NCBI GenBank assembly: GCA_025463305.1
Contig: JAOBWK010000009.1
Coordinates: 1-49,622, forward strand
Direction of reading: 5' to 3'
DNA: 49,622 nucleotides
Source: Ilumatobacteraceae bacterium
Lineage (GTDB): Bacteria > Actinomycetota > Acidimicrobiia > Acidimicrobiales > Ilumatobacteraceae
Part shown: one piece after another, positions 49,351-49,622 of the stretch
Position numbering within the stretch: position 1 is the first letter of the stretch
Layout: each line of letters opens with the position of its first letter
The notes under the pieces: generated by a model
What the model was told of the DNA's origin: nothing
What the model saw: only the letters and a program-made list of their open reading frames with translations
Database searches by the model: none
Position numbers and translations under genes: made by a program

Positions 49351-49622
49351 GTGAGCAGCCCAGCGAGCAACGACTTCCCCACGACGGCCAAGGTCGTCGT
49401 CATCGGCGCCGGCATCGTCGGCAACGGTGTGGTCGGTCACCTGGCCGAGCTCGGCTGGCGCGACATCGTCCAGATCGACAAGGGCCCGCTGCCCAACCCC
49501 GGCGGCTCCACCGGGCACGCCTCGAACTTCATCTTCCCGGTCGACCACAACCGTGAGATGGCTGCGCTGAACCTCGACAGCCAGCGCCAGTACACCGAGA
49601 TGGGCGTCAACACCGAGTGCGG
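49351..49622 (+). CDS. FAD-dependent oxidoreductase, dimethylglycine/sarcosine dehydrogenase-like (partial)
   Basis: First 90 codons of a flavoprotein, starting at a GTG with GAGAGGA upstream. The N-terminal FAD motif KVVVIGAGIVGNGVVGHLAE is followed by an acidic strand end (IVQIDKGP) and GGSTGHASNFIFPVDHN, which aligns with the STxHAxG segment that carries the covalent or near-FAD His in dimethylglycine/sarcosine dehydrogenases. Full-length relatives have about 800 residues with a GcvT-like folate domain, which cannot be seen here. It would suit oxidation of the dimethylglycine left after methyl removal from betaine. The gene runs past the window edge. Confidence 0.85.
   Translation, partial: MSSPASNDFPTTAKVVVIGAGIVGNGVVGHLAELGWRDIVQIDKGPLPNPGGSTGHASNFIFPVDHNREMAALNLDSQRQYTEMGVNTEC

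Overview
The window is a 49.6 kb stretch of very GC-rich, densely packed chromosomal DNA with many 1-28 bp gene overlaps. Several features point to an actinobacterium: a DUF501 gene, a DUF3516-type helicase, an LPxTG surface protein, and CoxD/E/G and XdhC accessory genes. An Acidimicrobiia-type host is my inference; no rRNA or other marker gene is present to fix it. I found no rRNA, convincing tRNA, CRISPR array, insertion sequence or phage gene.

Layout. 0-2.7 kb (- strand): a BMP-type solute-binding lipoprotein and its RbsA/NupA-like ATPase, the ATPase cut by the window edge. 2.8-9 kb: a DUF459/SGNH protein, an LPxTG protein, two crotonases, a Nudix hydrolase, a GNAT acetyltransferase and small unknowns. 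9-15.6 kb (- strand): DUF501, a headless Ppx/GppA C-terminal protein, CoxG, a MobA-like nucleotidyltransferase, a two-piece XdhC, CoxE (VWA) and CoxD (MoxR), interrupted by a + strand NlpC/P60 hydrolase. The latter genes are maturation factors for a molybdenum hydroxylase. CoxS- and CoxM-like subunits lie at 22.9-24.2 kb, but no large catalytic subunit is in the window. 15.6-22.8 kb: GlgX-like debranching enzyme, an AbiEi/DUF559 gene bracketed by short repeats, a DAO-family oxidase, an SDR, a Dabb protein, a PIN-like protein and a PAP2 membrane protein.

The second half is dominated by methylated-amine and one-carbon metabolism. A glycine-betaine/choline-type ABC transporter (24.3-28.5 kb: binding lipoprotein, tandem-fused permease, ATPase) is followed by an RDD membrane protein, an aldo/keto reductase, an SDR and a choline-dehydrogenase-like GMC flavoprotein. 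After a DUF3516 helicase comes a tight metF-folD-folC operon (35.4-38.5 kb, - strand), divergent from a hydantoinase/oxoprolinase-like ATPase. An MFS transporter and an IclR regulator follow. They are divergent from a six-gene operon (42.8-49.2 kb): cognate corrinoid protein, DUF1638, PF13769 'virulence factor', methyl-THF:corrinoid methyltransferase, RACo-like Fe-S/ASKHA corrinoid activator, and an MttB-family methyltransferase without an in-frame amber codon. A dimethylglycine/sarcosine-dehydrogenase-like flavoprotein starts at 49,351 and runs off the edge.

Read together, this looks like a corrinoid-dependent route that takes a methyl group from a quaternary amine (glycine betaine is the best guess, from the transporter, GMC enzyme and flavoprotein) to tetrahydrofolate. 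MetF and FolD could then oxidise the methyl group. Such MttB systems are best known from anaerobes, whereas the neighbours here suggest an oxygen-using host. An inverted-repeat motif with identical geometry lies in both the metF/hydantoinase and the MFS-IclR/corrinoid divergent promoter regions, suggesting one regulator, perhaps the local IclR protein, controls both.
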